Below are positions 35,413 through 42,628 of a stretch of 64,000 bases of DNA, piece after piece. The stretch lies in the NCBI GenBank assembly GCA_039888615.1, contig JBDQQS010000019.1. One strand, written 5' to 3'. The stretch comes from Flavimaribacter sp039888615 (GTDB taxonomy: Bacteria; Pseudomonadota; Alphaproteobacteria; Rhizobiales; Rhizobiaceae). The position numbers were made by a program, and so were the translations under genes. The notes under the pieces are model-generated. The model did no database searches. It had not been told where the DNA came from and saw nothing but the letters and a program-made list of their open reading frames with translations. The first letter of the stretch is position 1. Every line of letters begins with the position of its first letter.

Positions 35413-35913
35413 ATGAACACGATCAGAAACATCATCACGGCAGCGGCGTTCGCGACTTTCGTATCGACCGGCGCGCCGGCCTTCGCTGCGGACGAATACA
35501 ATGTCTCGACGGGCACTACGCTGAGCGGCGCAGGCGTCGCGTTGCGGGGCGACGACGTGGTCGCCCTGGCGACTGGTCTGGAGGTTGCGGCCGGCCATGC
35601 AAAATACACTGTCGAGCGCGACGGCGTGGCCTATTACTTCGCTTCCGAAGAGACGATGAACCAGTTCCAGACGAATCCCGAGCGCTACATGCCGCAATAT
35701 GGCGGTTTCTGCGCCTTCGGCGTCGCCATCGGCAAGAAGCTGGACGCCGCGCCGCGCTACGCCGACATCGTCGACGGCAAGCTCTATGTCTTTCTGAACG
35801 CGGTCGCCTTCGCAAAATACAAGGAAGACAAGGCCGGAACGCTGGCCAAGGCGGAGAAGAACTGGCCCGCCATGCATCATCGTGCCGTCGCCGAAGTCAA
35901 TGGCGGCGTCTGA
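35413..35913 (+). CDS. Secreted YHS-domain protein
   Basis: A 166-residue protein with a signal peptide (IITAAAFATFVSTGAPAFA, then ADEY). A YHS-type domain follows at about 60-110: AKYTVERDGVAYYFASEETMNQFQTNP-type sequence with ERYMPQYGGFCAFGVA. Such domains often occur near copper or heavy-metal proteins. ATG at 35413 has AAAGGAAAA upstream. It lies 122 bp after the PPOX gene and is followed by a hairpin terminator. Function is not established. Confidence 0.82.
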   Translation: MNTIRNIITAAAFATFVSTGAPAFAADEYNVSTGTTLSGAGVALRGDDVVALATGLEVAAGHAKYTVERDGVAYYFASEETMNQFQTNPERYMPQYGGFCAFGVAIGKKLDAAPRYADIVDGKLYVFLNAVAFAKYKEDKAGTLAKAEKNWPAMHHRAVAEVNGGV

Positions 35914-35948
35914 TCCCGACCGGCTGAAGCCAGGTTGCGAAATGCTCG

Positions 35949-35977
35949 GCGGCGGCTTTGGCCGCCGTTGCGTTTTT
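35949..35977 (+). terminator. Terminator after the YHS-domain gene
   Basis: GGCGGC (35951-35956) pairs with GCCGCC (35961-35966) around the loop TTTG, followed by GTTGCG and TTTTT (35973-35977). This is a good Rho-independent terminator. Confidence 0.7.
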
Positions 35978-35997
35978 ATGCACTGACGGCTTTGAAT

Positions 35998-36027
35998 GAC
36001 ATGATGATCGAGATCGCGGAGGAGTGA
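35998..36027 (+). pseudogene. Possible third osmC leftover (weak)
   Basis: Codons D-M-M-I-E-I-A-E-E-stop resemble the OsmC stretch D-K-M-I-E-I-A-G-K. A 14-base core, TGATCGAGATCGCG, is shared with the fragment at 33117. The match is short and the motif is common in GC-rich coding DNA, so this may be chance. The surrounding 35980-36218 is AT-rich and holds no gene. Confidence 0.25.
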
Positions 36028-36218
36028 CTTGAGAGAAAGGGTGTGATGCTGTTTATAAGAAACCGAAGCCGCCTGTTTGAATTTTGATGATGTAATTATT
36101 GTTTATGTTAAACATTAAAGCCTGTTGTACTTTTTTTATTTCAGAATTTGCTGTTAAGACTAATTATTCTGTCGGTTAATCATGGTTTTACTGACGAAAA
36201 TGATAGGGATAGGGAAAT

Positions 36219-36566
36219 ATGCCTCATATCATCAGAATTATAACAGGCGCCGTTGCTCTTGCGGCATTGGTGGGCTGCAGTGAAACTTCCGGCAGCGGCG
36301 GCGGAACCATGCAGGCGTCGCCGTCCGGGCCTCCGTTTGTCACAACAATGGACGCCTCGGTGAGCAACGTGGCGGTCAGCGCCTGCCGTGATGCGCTGGA
36401 TGCGCAGACGGACGGAGCCGTGCAGGTGGTCGGATCCGAGTTTTCCGAGGCGAACAGCGCCGTCTACATGCGGGTCGGCGCCAATGGCGCGCCCTGGCGC
36501 TGCCTGGTGGCGAATGACGGACGGGGCGCGTCGCTCATGTTCCTGGGCGACGAAGGCGCACTCTGA
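36219..36566 (+). CDS. Small lipoprotein, unknown function
   Basis: A 115-residue protein with a lipoprotein signal peptide: hydrophobic IIRIITGAVALAALVG and lipobox Cys20 in ALVGC. The mature part is Ser/Gly-rich at first and then has a compact domain with two Cys (VSACRDAL and PWRCLVAN). I do not recognise the family. ATG at 36219 has an AGGGAAAT ribosome-site-like stretch. It stands alone between the YHS gene and the phosphonate-type importer. Confidence 0.7.
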   Translation: MPHIIRIITGAVALAALVGCSETSGSGGGTMQASPSGPPFVTTMDASVSNVAVSACRDALDAQTDGAVQVVGSEFSEANSAVYMRVGANGAPWRCLVANDGRGASLMFLGDEGAL

Positions 36567-36882
36567 TAGCGCCGGGTCGAAGCGCCGCACTTGGCCGGCG
36601 CTTTGGACATCCCGCAACAGTCCAGATCGCGGCTCTGAGCGACAACGCCGCATTTCCTGAGTTTTTTAAGCGGCGATCCGTGGACGACGGATTGGCGCGC
36701 TCCTTTCTGAGCTGAAAATGCAAAGCTGCGTAGACCTTGCGATGGAACCGGATTCGTTGATGGCGCAAGAAGCATCTCTTCTGGTCATCTTGAACCGCTG
36801 CCCCAATTCGGATAAGTCGTTTGTGACAGAAATATGACAAAACAGTAACAACGGGAACCAGCCTCGAACGGGAGAACTTTCC
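36567..36882. other. Intergenic region with a PHO-box array before the importer operon
   Basis: A 316-bp region. The first 230 bases show no gene or clear site. The last part contains the PHO-box repeats at 36823-36851, listed separately, and then the ribosome site for the substrate-binding gene at 36883. Confidence 0.5.
36823..36851 (+). promoter_or_regulatory. Candidate PHO box, three direct heptamers at 11-bp spacing
   Basis: GTGACAG (36823-36829), ATGACAA (36834-36840) and GTAACAA (36845-36851) recur every 11 bp. This agrees with the PhoB binding pattern CTGTCAT-N4-CTGTCAT read on the other strand (ATGACAG). The first two repeats match at 12 of 14 positions, the third less well. Position 32-60 bp before the importer start suggests induction under phosphate starvation. 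Confidence 0.65.
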
Positions 36883-37932
36883 ATGGCCAAAAGCAGAATC
36901 TCAAACACAGTACGCACAAGCATCGGTCGGTTGGCGGCCGGCGTGTTTATCGGCGCGACGCTTGTCGCCGCAGTTCCGGGAATATCCCAGGCTGGCAACA
37001 TTACTGTCTATACTTCCTATGAAGAAGACGAACTGGCGGCGTTTCTCGAGGCAATGAAGGCGGACCTGCCGGACGTCGATGTGGACGTGCTGCGTCTGTC
37101 GACGGGCGACCTCAGGGCCCGCATGCTGGCCGAGGCCGGCAATCCGAAACACGACGTCATCTGGGGGTGGGCGGCGACGTCAATGGTCGACCCGCGCATC
37201 GTCGAAATGATCGAGCCCTATTCGCCGGCCGATATCGACAAGGTGCCGGCGCGCTTCCGCGACAAGGACGGCAACTGGTTCGCCACCACCGGGTATATGG
37301 GCGCATTCTGCGTCAACAACGAAGAGATGGCGAAGGACGGCCTGACGACGCCCACTTCGTGGCAGGATCTCACCAAGCCCGAATATGAGGGCAAGCTGGT
37401 GATGCCGAACCCGGCGAGCTCCGGCACCGGCTATCTGCACATCGCCTCAATCCTCCAGATGATGGGCGAGGAAGAGGGCTGGGCCTATCTCGACGCGCTC
37501 GACAAGAATATGGACCAGTACATCAAGTCTGGCTCCAAGCCCTGCAACGCGGCGAGCGCCGGCGAGAACACCATCGGCATCTCGTTCGCGCTGCGCGCCA
37601 TCAAGAACATCGACGAAGGCTATCCGATCACGATGGTGATCCCGAGCGAGGGCGCCGGGCACGAACTGGAAGCCAACGCGCTGATGAAAACATCGCAGAA
37701 CAAGGAAGACGCCAAGAAATTCCTCGACTGGACCGTCTCCAAGGGCGCCGAGGCCGAGTACAACAAGTGGAAGTCGATCGTGACGATGCAGGGTCGCGAC
37801 ATGCCAGAGAAGTTTACCGACGCCGGGCTTCCCGACGACATCTCCACCGTGCTGTTTGAAGTCGACTACGGTTGGGCCGCAGAAAATCGCGACCGCATTA
37901 TCGCCGAATGGCAGAAGCGGTACGAAAACTGA
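36883..37932 (+). CDS. ABC transporter substrate-binding protein, 2-aminoethylphosphonate type
   Basis: A 349-residue periplasmic binding protein with a signal peptide ending near residue 36 (AVPGISQAG). It then has the iron/phosphonate-type binding fold (ITVYTSYEEDELAAFLEAM, GYLHIASILQMMGEEEGW, KSGSKPCNAASAGEN). It resembles proteins annotated as 2-aminoethylphosphonate binding (PhnS/AepX). The next genes, an ATPase and a two-domain permease, complete the same type of importer. A PHO box upstream supports a phosphorus compound as substrate. No phosphonate-degrading enzyme is seen in the window, so the exact ligand is not certain. A hairpin at 37941 follows. Confidence 0.82.
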   Translation: MAKSRISNTVRTSIGRLAAGVFIGATLVAAVPGISQAGNITVYTSYEEDELAAFLEAMKADLPDVDVDVLRLSTGDLRARMLAEAGNPKHDVIWGWAATSMVDPRIVEMIEPYSPADIDKVPARFRDKDGNWFATTGYMGAFCVNNEEMAKDGLTTPTSWQDLTKPEYEGKLVMPNPASSGTGYLHIASILQMMGEEEGWAYLDALDKNMDQYIKSGSKPCNAASAGENTIGISFALRAIKNIDEGYPITMVIPSEGAGHELEANALMKTSQNKEDAKKFLDWTVSKGAEAEYNKWKSIVTMQGRDMPEKFTDAGLPDDISTVLFEVDYGWAAENRDRIIAEWQKRYEN

Positions 37933-37940
37933 GTAGACGC

Positions 37941-37973
37941 GCGGGGAGGCAAAGCTTCCCCGCTTTTCCTTTG
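37941..37973 (+). terminator. Hairpin with T-rich tail between binding-protein and ATPase genes
   Basis: GCGGGGAGGC pairs with the following GCTTCCCCGC (37941-37963) around AAA, then TTTTCCTTT. It probably reduces transcription into the transporter genes, giving more binding protein than membrane complex. Confidence 0.7.
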
Positions 37974-37982
37974 AGGCCTTGC

Positions 37983-38978
37983 ATGTTTCTGAGTTTACGT
38001 GGCGTCACCAAACGCTTCGTCTCTCTGGTGGCGGTGGATCACGTCGATCTCGATCTCACCGAGGGTGAATTTGTCTGCTTTCTCGGCCCGTCAGGGTGCG
38101 GCAAGACGACCCTTTTGCGCCTGATCGCCGGCCTGGAGATGCTGGACGAAGGCGAAGTGCTGCTCGAAGGAACCGACCTTGCAGGCCTGCCGGCGCGCAA
38201 GCGCAATTTCGGCGTCGTTTTCCAGTCCTATTCGCTGTTTCCCAACATGACGGTGGCGAAGAACGTTGCCTACGGTCTGGAATGCAGAAAATGGCAGGAG
38301 GCGAAAATCGAGGCTCGTGTGGCCGAGATGCTTGATCTCGTGCATCTGAGCAACGACGCCGGCAAATATCCGCACGAGCTGTCCGGCGGTATGCAGCAAC
38401 GGGTCGCGCTGGCGCGCGCTTTGGCGCCTGAACCCGCCGTGCTGCTTCTCGACGAACCCTTGTCGGCGCTCGACGCCAAGGTGCGTGAATCGCTGCGCGG
38501 CGAAATTAGCGAACTGCAGAAACGTCTTGGCATTACCACGATCATGGTCACCCACGACCAGGACGAGGCGATGGAGATGGCCGACCGGATCGTGGCGCTC
38601 AATCACGGTCGCATCGAGCAGGTCGGCAGCGCGGAAGAGCTCTACTGGGATCCGGCGACGCGCTTTGTCGGCGAATTCATCGGCCGCATCAACATGTTGA
38701 GCTCGCCCGATCTTTGCGCCGGACTTGATACGACAGCCGGGGAAACGGTGCTTGCGATCAGGCCCGAGCATGTGATCGTCACCGACGGCGGTGCGCATAG
38801 CGGAACCGTGCGCAACGTTGCTTTCCTGGGCAACACCATGCGGCTCGGCGTCGAGGCGGGCGGGCAAGATCTCGAAATCGAGGTGCATGGCCGGCGCAGA
38901 CGCATGCAGGTTGGCGACACGGTGACCTTCGATCTGCCCGACGACCGTGTCAGGCGGCTCGCCGCATCGTCGCCATGA
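37983..38978 (+). CDS. ABC transporter ATP-binding protein, 2-aminoethylphosphonate type
   Basis: A 331-residue ATPase. Walker A is GPSGCGKTT (about residues 38-46), the signature is LSGGMQQR (about 139-146), Walker B is VLLLDEP with the following D-loop SALDAK, and the H-loop His lies in MVTHDQDEA. A C-terminal TOBE-like domain follows. It energises the importer from the inner face of the membrane. ATG at 37983 follows a GAGG stretch. It overlaps the permease gene by four bases. Confidence 0.88.
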   Translation: MFLSLRGVTKRFVSLVAVDHVDLDLTEGEFVCFLGPSGCGKTTLLRLIAGLEMLDEGEVLLEGTDLAGLPARKRNFGVVFQSYSLFPNMTVAKNVAYGLECRKWQEAKIEARVAEMLDLVHLSNDAGKYPHELSGGMQQRVALARALAPEPAVLLLDEPLSALDAKVRESLRGEISELQKRLGITTIMVTHDQDEAMEMADRIVALNHGRIEQVGSAEELYWDPATRFVGEFIGRINMLSSPDLCAGLDTTAGETVLAIRPEHVIVTDGGAHSGTVRNVAFLGNTMRLGVEAGGQDLEIEVHGRRRRMQVGDTVTFDLPDDRVRRLAASSP

Positions 38979-40642
38979 CGGTTTCCCGGACGTCCCGCCT
39001 GCTGGAATCGGACCGTGTGTTCGGCGTCGCCACGGTGATGGCGACCATTCTGCTGCTCGTCACATTTGTGCTGATCCCGCTCTGGGCGATCCTGAAGAAC
39101 TCCTTTGTCACACCGGACGGCAGCATCGGCTTCGGCAATTTTATCCATTACTTCGCCGATGCGCGTTTCGTGACGATCGTCGGCAACACGTTCGAAGTCG
39201 GGATCAGCGTGACGCTGGCCGCACTGGCGCTCGCTTACGGGTTCGCCTATGCGGTCCAGCGCACCACGATGCCCTTCAGGAACGTGCTGAGGATCGTCGC
39301 GCTGCTTCCTATTTTCTCGCCTTCTCTGGTGCAGGCGTTGGGCCTGCAGTTCCTTCTCGGCCGCAACGGGTTCGTCAATCGCACCTTCGGCACCGAGATC
39401 GACATATACGGATTCTGGGGCATCTTCATTTCTGACCTGGTATACGCCTTTCCGCACGCCTTCCTGATCCTGTCGACGGCGCTTGCGGTTGCCGATGCGC
39501 GGCTTTACGAATCGGCGGACAGCCTGGGCGCAGGCGCGTGGAGGATATTCAGAACAGTGACGCTGCCGGCGACGCGGTACGGCCTCGCGTCGGCCGCTTT
39601 CGTCGTTTTCACAATCGTGATCACAGATTTCGGCAACGCGGTCGTCATCGGCGGCAACTACTCGGTTCTGGCGGTCGAGATATACAATCAGGTGTCGGGG
39701 CAGGCGAACTTCTCCATGGGCGCCGTCATCGGCGTGTTGCTGCTGCTGCCGGCCGCACTCGCCGTGATAGGGGAAAAATGGATCGCGCGACGGCAGTTCG
39801 CCTCGCTCACCTCGCAGTCGATCCCCCTGGTGGTGCAGCCGAACCGCGCGCGCGACGCCGCCTGGTTCGTCTATTCGGTGATCGTGGCGCTGGCGATCCT
39901 GTCGCTGGTCGCGATCGTCATCTATGCCAGCTTCGTCAGGCTTTGGCCGTACAATCTCAGCTTCTCGCTGCGCCATTACCAGTTCGACGTGCAGAACGGC
40001 ATCCAGCCGCTGTGGACGAGCATCTATGTGGCGCTTCTGACAGCCTTTTTGTCGGTCTTCTTCGTTACGGGGGCCGCCTACGTCAACCACGCCTTTCCGA
40101 TGCGGGCGAGCCGCGTATTGTACTTCATGGCGATCCTTCCCGCAGCGGTGCCGGGCATGGTGCTGGGGCTTGGTTACATCCTCGCCTTCAATACCCCGGG
40201 TCAGCCCGTCTACTGGATCTACGACACGATCCTCATCATCGCGCTGTGCAACGTCTATCACTACCACGCACAGGGATTCCTGCTGGCGACGACGAACATC
40301 AAGCAGATCAGTTCGACCTTCGACGAGGCGTCCGCGACGCTGGGCGCGACGAAGCTTCGAACGGTGTGGCGGGTGACGCTGCCGATGATCTGGCCGACGG
40401 TGCTGGCGGTCGGCGTGTTCTTCTTCATGCGCGCCATGGTGACGCTGTCGGCGGTGATCTTCCTGATAACGCCGTCGACGCAGCTCGCCGCCGTCTCGGT
40501 GCTCTATCTCGACGACCGCGGCGCGCTGAACCAGGCCGCGGCCTTCGCCGTGTGCATCATGGCGACAGTCGTCGCGTTCCTCATCATCACCCAGCTCGCT
40601 TTACGACTGGCGGGCATTCGCGGCGTCAGCCTGGTGCGGTGA
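38975..40642 (+). CDS. ABC transporter permease with two fused domains, 2-aminoethylphosphonate type
   Basis: A 555-residue membrane protein that contains two permease domains in one chain, each with an EAA loop (ADSLGAGAWRIFRTVTLP near 171-188 and SATLGATKLRTVWRVTLP near 452-469). About twelve transmembrane helices are expected. Fused permeases of this type (PhnU/AepW-like) work with the preceding binding protein and ATPase. The start overlaps the ATPase stop codon. The 3' end lies close to the PHO box of the next operon. Confidence 0.86.
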   Translation: MTVSRTSRLLESDRVFGVATVMATILLLVTFVLIPLWAILKNSFVTPDGSIGFGNFIHYFADARFVTIVGNTFEVGISVTLAALALAYGFAYAVQRTTMPFRNVLRIVALLPIFSPSLVQALGLQFLLGRNGFVNRTFGTEIDIYGFWGIFISDLVYAFPHAFLILSTALAVADARLYESADSLGAGAWRIFRTVTLPATRYGLASAAFVVFTIVITDFGNAVVIGGNYSVLAVEIYNQVSGQANFSMGAVIGVLLLLPAALAVIGEKWIARRQFASLTSQSIPLVVQPNRARDAAWFVYSVIVALAILSLVAIVIYASFVRLWPYNLSFSLRHYQFDVQNGIQPLWTSIYVALLTAFLSVFFVTGAAYVNHAFPMRASRVLYFMAILPAAVPGMVLGLGYILAFNTPGQPVYWIYDTILIIALCNVYHYHAQGFLLATTNIKQISSTFDEASATLGATKLRTVWRVTLPMIWPTVLAVGVFFFMRAMVTLSAVIFLITPSTQLAAVSVLYLDDRGALNQAAAFAVCIMATVVAFLIITQLALRLAGIRGVSLVR

Positions 40643-40694
40643 TCGCCAGCGGTCGTCGATGCTCTGACGCTTCCTCCACATGACAGCGCCGTTT

Positions 40695-40712
40695 CTGTCA
40701 ACCGGCTGTCAC
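40695..40712 (+). promoter_or_regulatory. Candidate PHO box upstream of the DeoR-Ugp-type operon
   Basis: CTGTCAA (40695-40701), CCGG, CTGTCAC (40706-40712) match the PhoB site CTGTCAT-N4-CTGTCAT at 12 of 14 defined bases. An ATGACAG at 40680-40686 lies just upstream in the other orientation. It is 38 bp before the regulator start codon. Confidence 0.68.
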
Positions 40713-40717
40713 GAAGG

Positions 40718-40735
40718 TTTGCTCATATGAGCAAA
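40718..40735. promoter_or_regulatory. 18-bp perfect palindrome, probable DeoR-family operator
   Basis: TTTGCTCATATGAGCAAA is a perfect dyad located 14 bp before the ATG of the DeoR-type gene and six bases after the PHO box. It is a good candidate for autoregulation by that protein. Binding is not proven. Confidence 0.6.
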
Positions 40736-40749
40736 ACAGTGGAGGACGC

Positions 40750-41514
40750 ATGGACAGGCGGTCGGCAATTCTCGCGGCGGCGCAGCGGCACGGTCGGGTT
40801 ACGGTGGACGGGCTGGCCGGCGAGCTTGGCGTGTCCGCCCACACGATTCGCCGCGACCTGAACGCGCTCTGCGAGGAAGCCAAACTGCGGCGCCTGCACG
40901 GCGGGGCCGAGTTCATGGACGGCACAGCGAACATGCCTTACGGCGCTCGCTCCGTGCTGAACTACGACGCCAAGCGCGCCATCGCCGAGGCGGTCGCCGA
41001 CATGGTTTTCGACGGAGCGACGGTGTTCATATCGATCGGCAGCACGCCGGCCATTATCGCGCGCACCCTGTCGCGCAAGGAAGCGCTCACCGTCGTCACC
41101 AACAATCTGAACGCCGCCATGGCGCTCTCCGAGAACACGACGAACCGGATATTTCTGCCGGGCGGCGAAATGCGGCTTCCTGACGGTGACTTCCTCAACG
41201 AGGCGTCGATGGAGCTGTTTGGGTCGCATGAGGCCGATTTCGGCGTTTATGGCGTGGGCGGCGTCGACAAGGCAGGCGGTCTGTTCGATTTCCATTCGAC
41301 CGAAGTGAGCGTCCGCGAGCAGATAAGGGCGAACAGCCGTAAATCGGTTCTTGTCGCGGACAAGAGCAAGTTCGGTCGCCGCGCCGCCGCAGCCGGAGGA
41401 ACACTCGGCGACGCCGACAGCGTCGTTATTGATGCGCGCCCCGACGAACCCTACGCGGCGCTGCTGGACCCGATCGCCGATCGGCTGGTTGTAGCCGCGA
41501 TGGCGGAGGCCTGA
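40750..41514 (+). CDS. DeoR/GlpR-family transcriptional repressor
   Basis: A 254-residue regulator. The helix-turn-helix at residues 15-40 reads HGRVTVDGLAGELGVSAHTIRRD, and the sugar-phosphate-sensing domain (about 75-235) has the usual LTVVTNNLNAA and LVADKSKFGRRA. Such proteins respond to sugar phosphates or glycerol-3-phosphate. ATG at 40750 follows GGAGG. It is the first gene of a five-gene operon with a Ugp-type importer and probably regulates it through the palindrome at 40718. Confidence 0.88.
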   Translation: MDRRSAILAAAQRHGRVTVDGLAGELGVSAHTIRRDLNALCEEAKLRRLHGGAEFMDGTANMPYGARSVLNYDAKRAIAEAVADMVFDGATVFISIGSTPAIIARTLSRKEALTVVTNNLNAAMALSENTTNRIFLPGGEMRLPDGDFLNEASMELFGSHEADFGVYGVGGVDKAGGLFDFHSTEVSVREQIRANSRKSVLVADKSKFGRRAAAAGGTLGDADSVVIDARPDEPYAALLDPIADRLVVAAMAEA

Positions 41515-41515
41515 C

Positions 41516-42616
41516 ATGCAGGGCGCTCCCTATGTCGCGCTGCGCAACGTGACCCGCCAATGGGACGGTCGCGGCGGCGTTGCCGATGTTTCGCTTGAGG
41601 TGGGCGAAGGCGAATTCGTATCGATTCTCGGCCCTTCCGGGTGTGGCAAGTCGACCTTGCTGCGCATTATCGCCGGGCTGGAGACGCCGCAGAGCGGGAC
41701 GGTGCATATGTCCGGCCGCGACGAGGCCCACGTGCAGGCCTCGAAGCGCGGATTGTCAATGGTCTTCCAGTCCTATGCGCTGTTCCCGCACCTGACCGTT
41801 CGCGAGAACGTACTGTTTGGCATGCGGGTGCGCCGGACGCCGGCGCGCGAGCGGGAGGCCAAACTGGCCGAGGCGACCGCGATGCTCGGACTGGAGGGGC
41901 TGGAGCGGCGCAAACCCTCGCAGCTATCCGGCGGCCAGCGACAACGCGTGGCGCTGGCCCGCGCGGTGGTCTCCGGACATCCGCTGTGCCTGATGGACGA
42001 ACCGCTGTCGAACCTGGACGCGAAGCTGCGTCACTCCGTGCGCCGGGATATCAAGGCTCTGCAACGCCGGCTTGGACTGACGGTGATTTACGTCACGCAT
42101 GACCAGACCGAAGCGATGTCGCTTTCGAACACGATCGTGCTGATGCGCGAGGGAAGGGTGGAGCAGATCGGTTCGCCGCAGGCACTCTACTCAGAACCGG
42201 AAACCATATTCGCAGCGGAGTTCGTGGGCGAGCCGCCCATGGCCATGGTCGACGGCGCGGCGCTGGGCGCGCCTGATACGTGGATCGGCGTACGGCCCGA
42301 ACACCTGTCCGTTGCAGCAGCAGGACAGGCTGACCTGACCGGGCTTGTCCGCGAGGTCGAATATCTGGGAGCGGAGACGCATGTCGTTGTCGATCACGAC
42401 GCGGCCCGCGGCCTGATCGTCTCCGCCTCAGGGTATTCCGACTGGCGCCCGGGTCAGAGCATCGGATTGACGCTACCAGGAAAATTCCGGGTCCTTTTTG
42501 ACGCCCACACCGGGCGAAACAAAAAGGACCCGCAGCAGAATTGCGGGGCGAGCCATCGCCAAACGGAGCCCCGTGATAGCCACACGGCACATCATCCACA
42601 ATCTGTGACCGACTGA
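41516..42616 (+). CDS. ABC transporter ATP-binding protein, UgpC/MalK type
   Basis: A 366-residue ATPase. Walker A is GPSGCGKST, the signature LSGGQRQR, Walker B LCLMDEP and the H-loop VTHDQTEA. A TOBE domain follows. The C-terminal ~32 residues after FDAHTGRN are unlike the usual family end, are rich in polar residues and are encoded across a long hairpin (42489-42531), so the reading frame may have lost its original stop. It starts one base after the DeoR gene. It serves the importer encoded downstream. Confidence 0.85.
   Translation: MQGAPYVALRNVTRQWDGRGGVADVSLEVGEGEFVSILGPSGCGKSTLLRIIAGLETPQSGTVHMSGRDEAHVQASKRGLSMVFQSYALFPHLTVRENVLFGMRVRRTPAREREAKLAEATAMLGLEGLERRKPSQLSGGQRQRVALARAVVSGHPLCLMDEPLSNLDAKLRHSVRRDIKALQRRLGLTVIYVTHDQTEAMSLSNTIVLMREGRVEQIGSPQALYSEPETIFAAEFVGEPPMAMVDGAALGAPDTWIGVRPEHLSVAAAGQADLTGLVREVEYLGAETHVVVDHDAARGLIVSASGYSDWRPGQSIGLTLPGKFRVLFDAHTGRNKKDPQQNCGASHRQTEPRDSHTAHHPQSVTD
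42489..42531. terminator. Long hairpin inside the 3' end of the ATPase gene
   Basis: GGGTCCTTTTTG (42489-42500) pairs perfectly with CAAAAAGGACCC (42520-42531). A short inner stem (GCCC/GGGC) lies in the 19-base loop. It is within the coding frame and just before the binding-protein gene. It may be an attenuator, an mRNA-protecting structure, or an inserted palindrome. Confidence 0.5.
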
Positions 42617-42628
42617 AAGGAAGAGACC

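Noticed and set aside
38642..40267. 541-codon minus-strand frame opposite the fused permease
   Set aside because: Arg/Asp/Gln-rich shadow of the permease gene; no start signals.
36883..40642. Firm naming of the importer as a 2-aminoethylphosphonate system (PhnSTU or AepXVW)
   Set aside because: Architecture and gene order fit, and a PHO box is present, but no phosphonate-degrading genes are nearby. The symbol is left empty.
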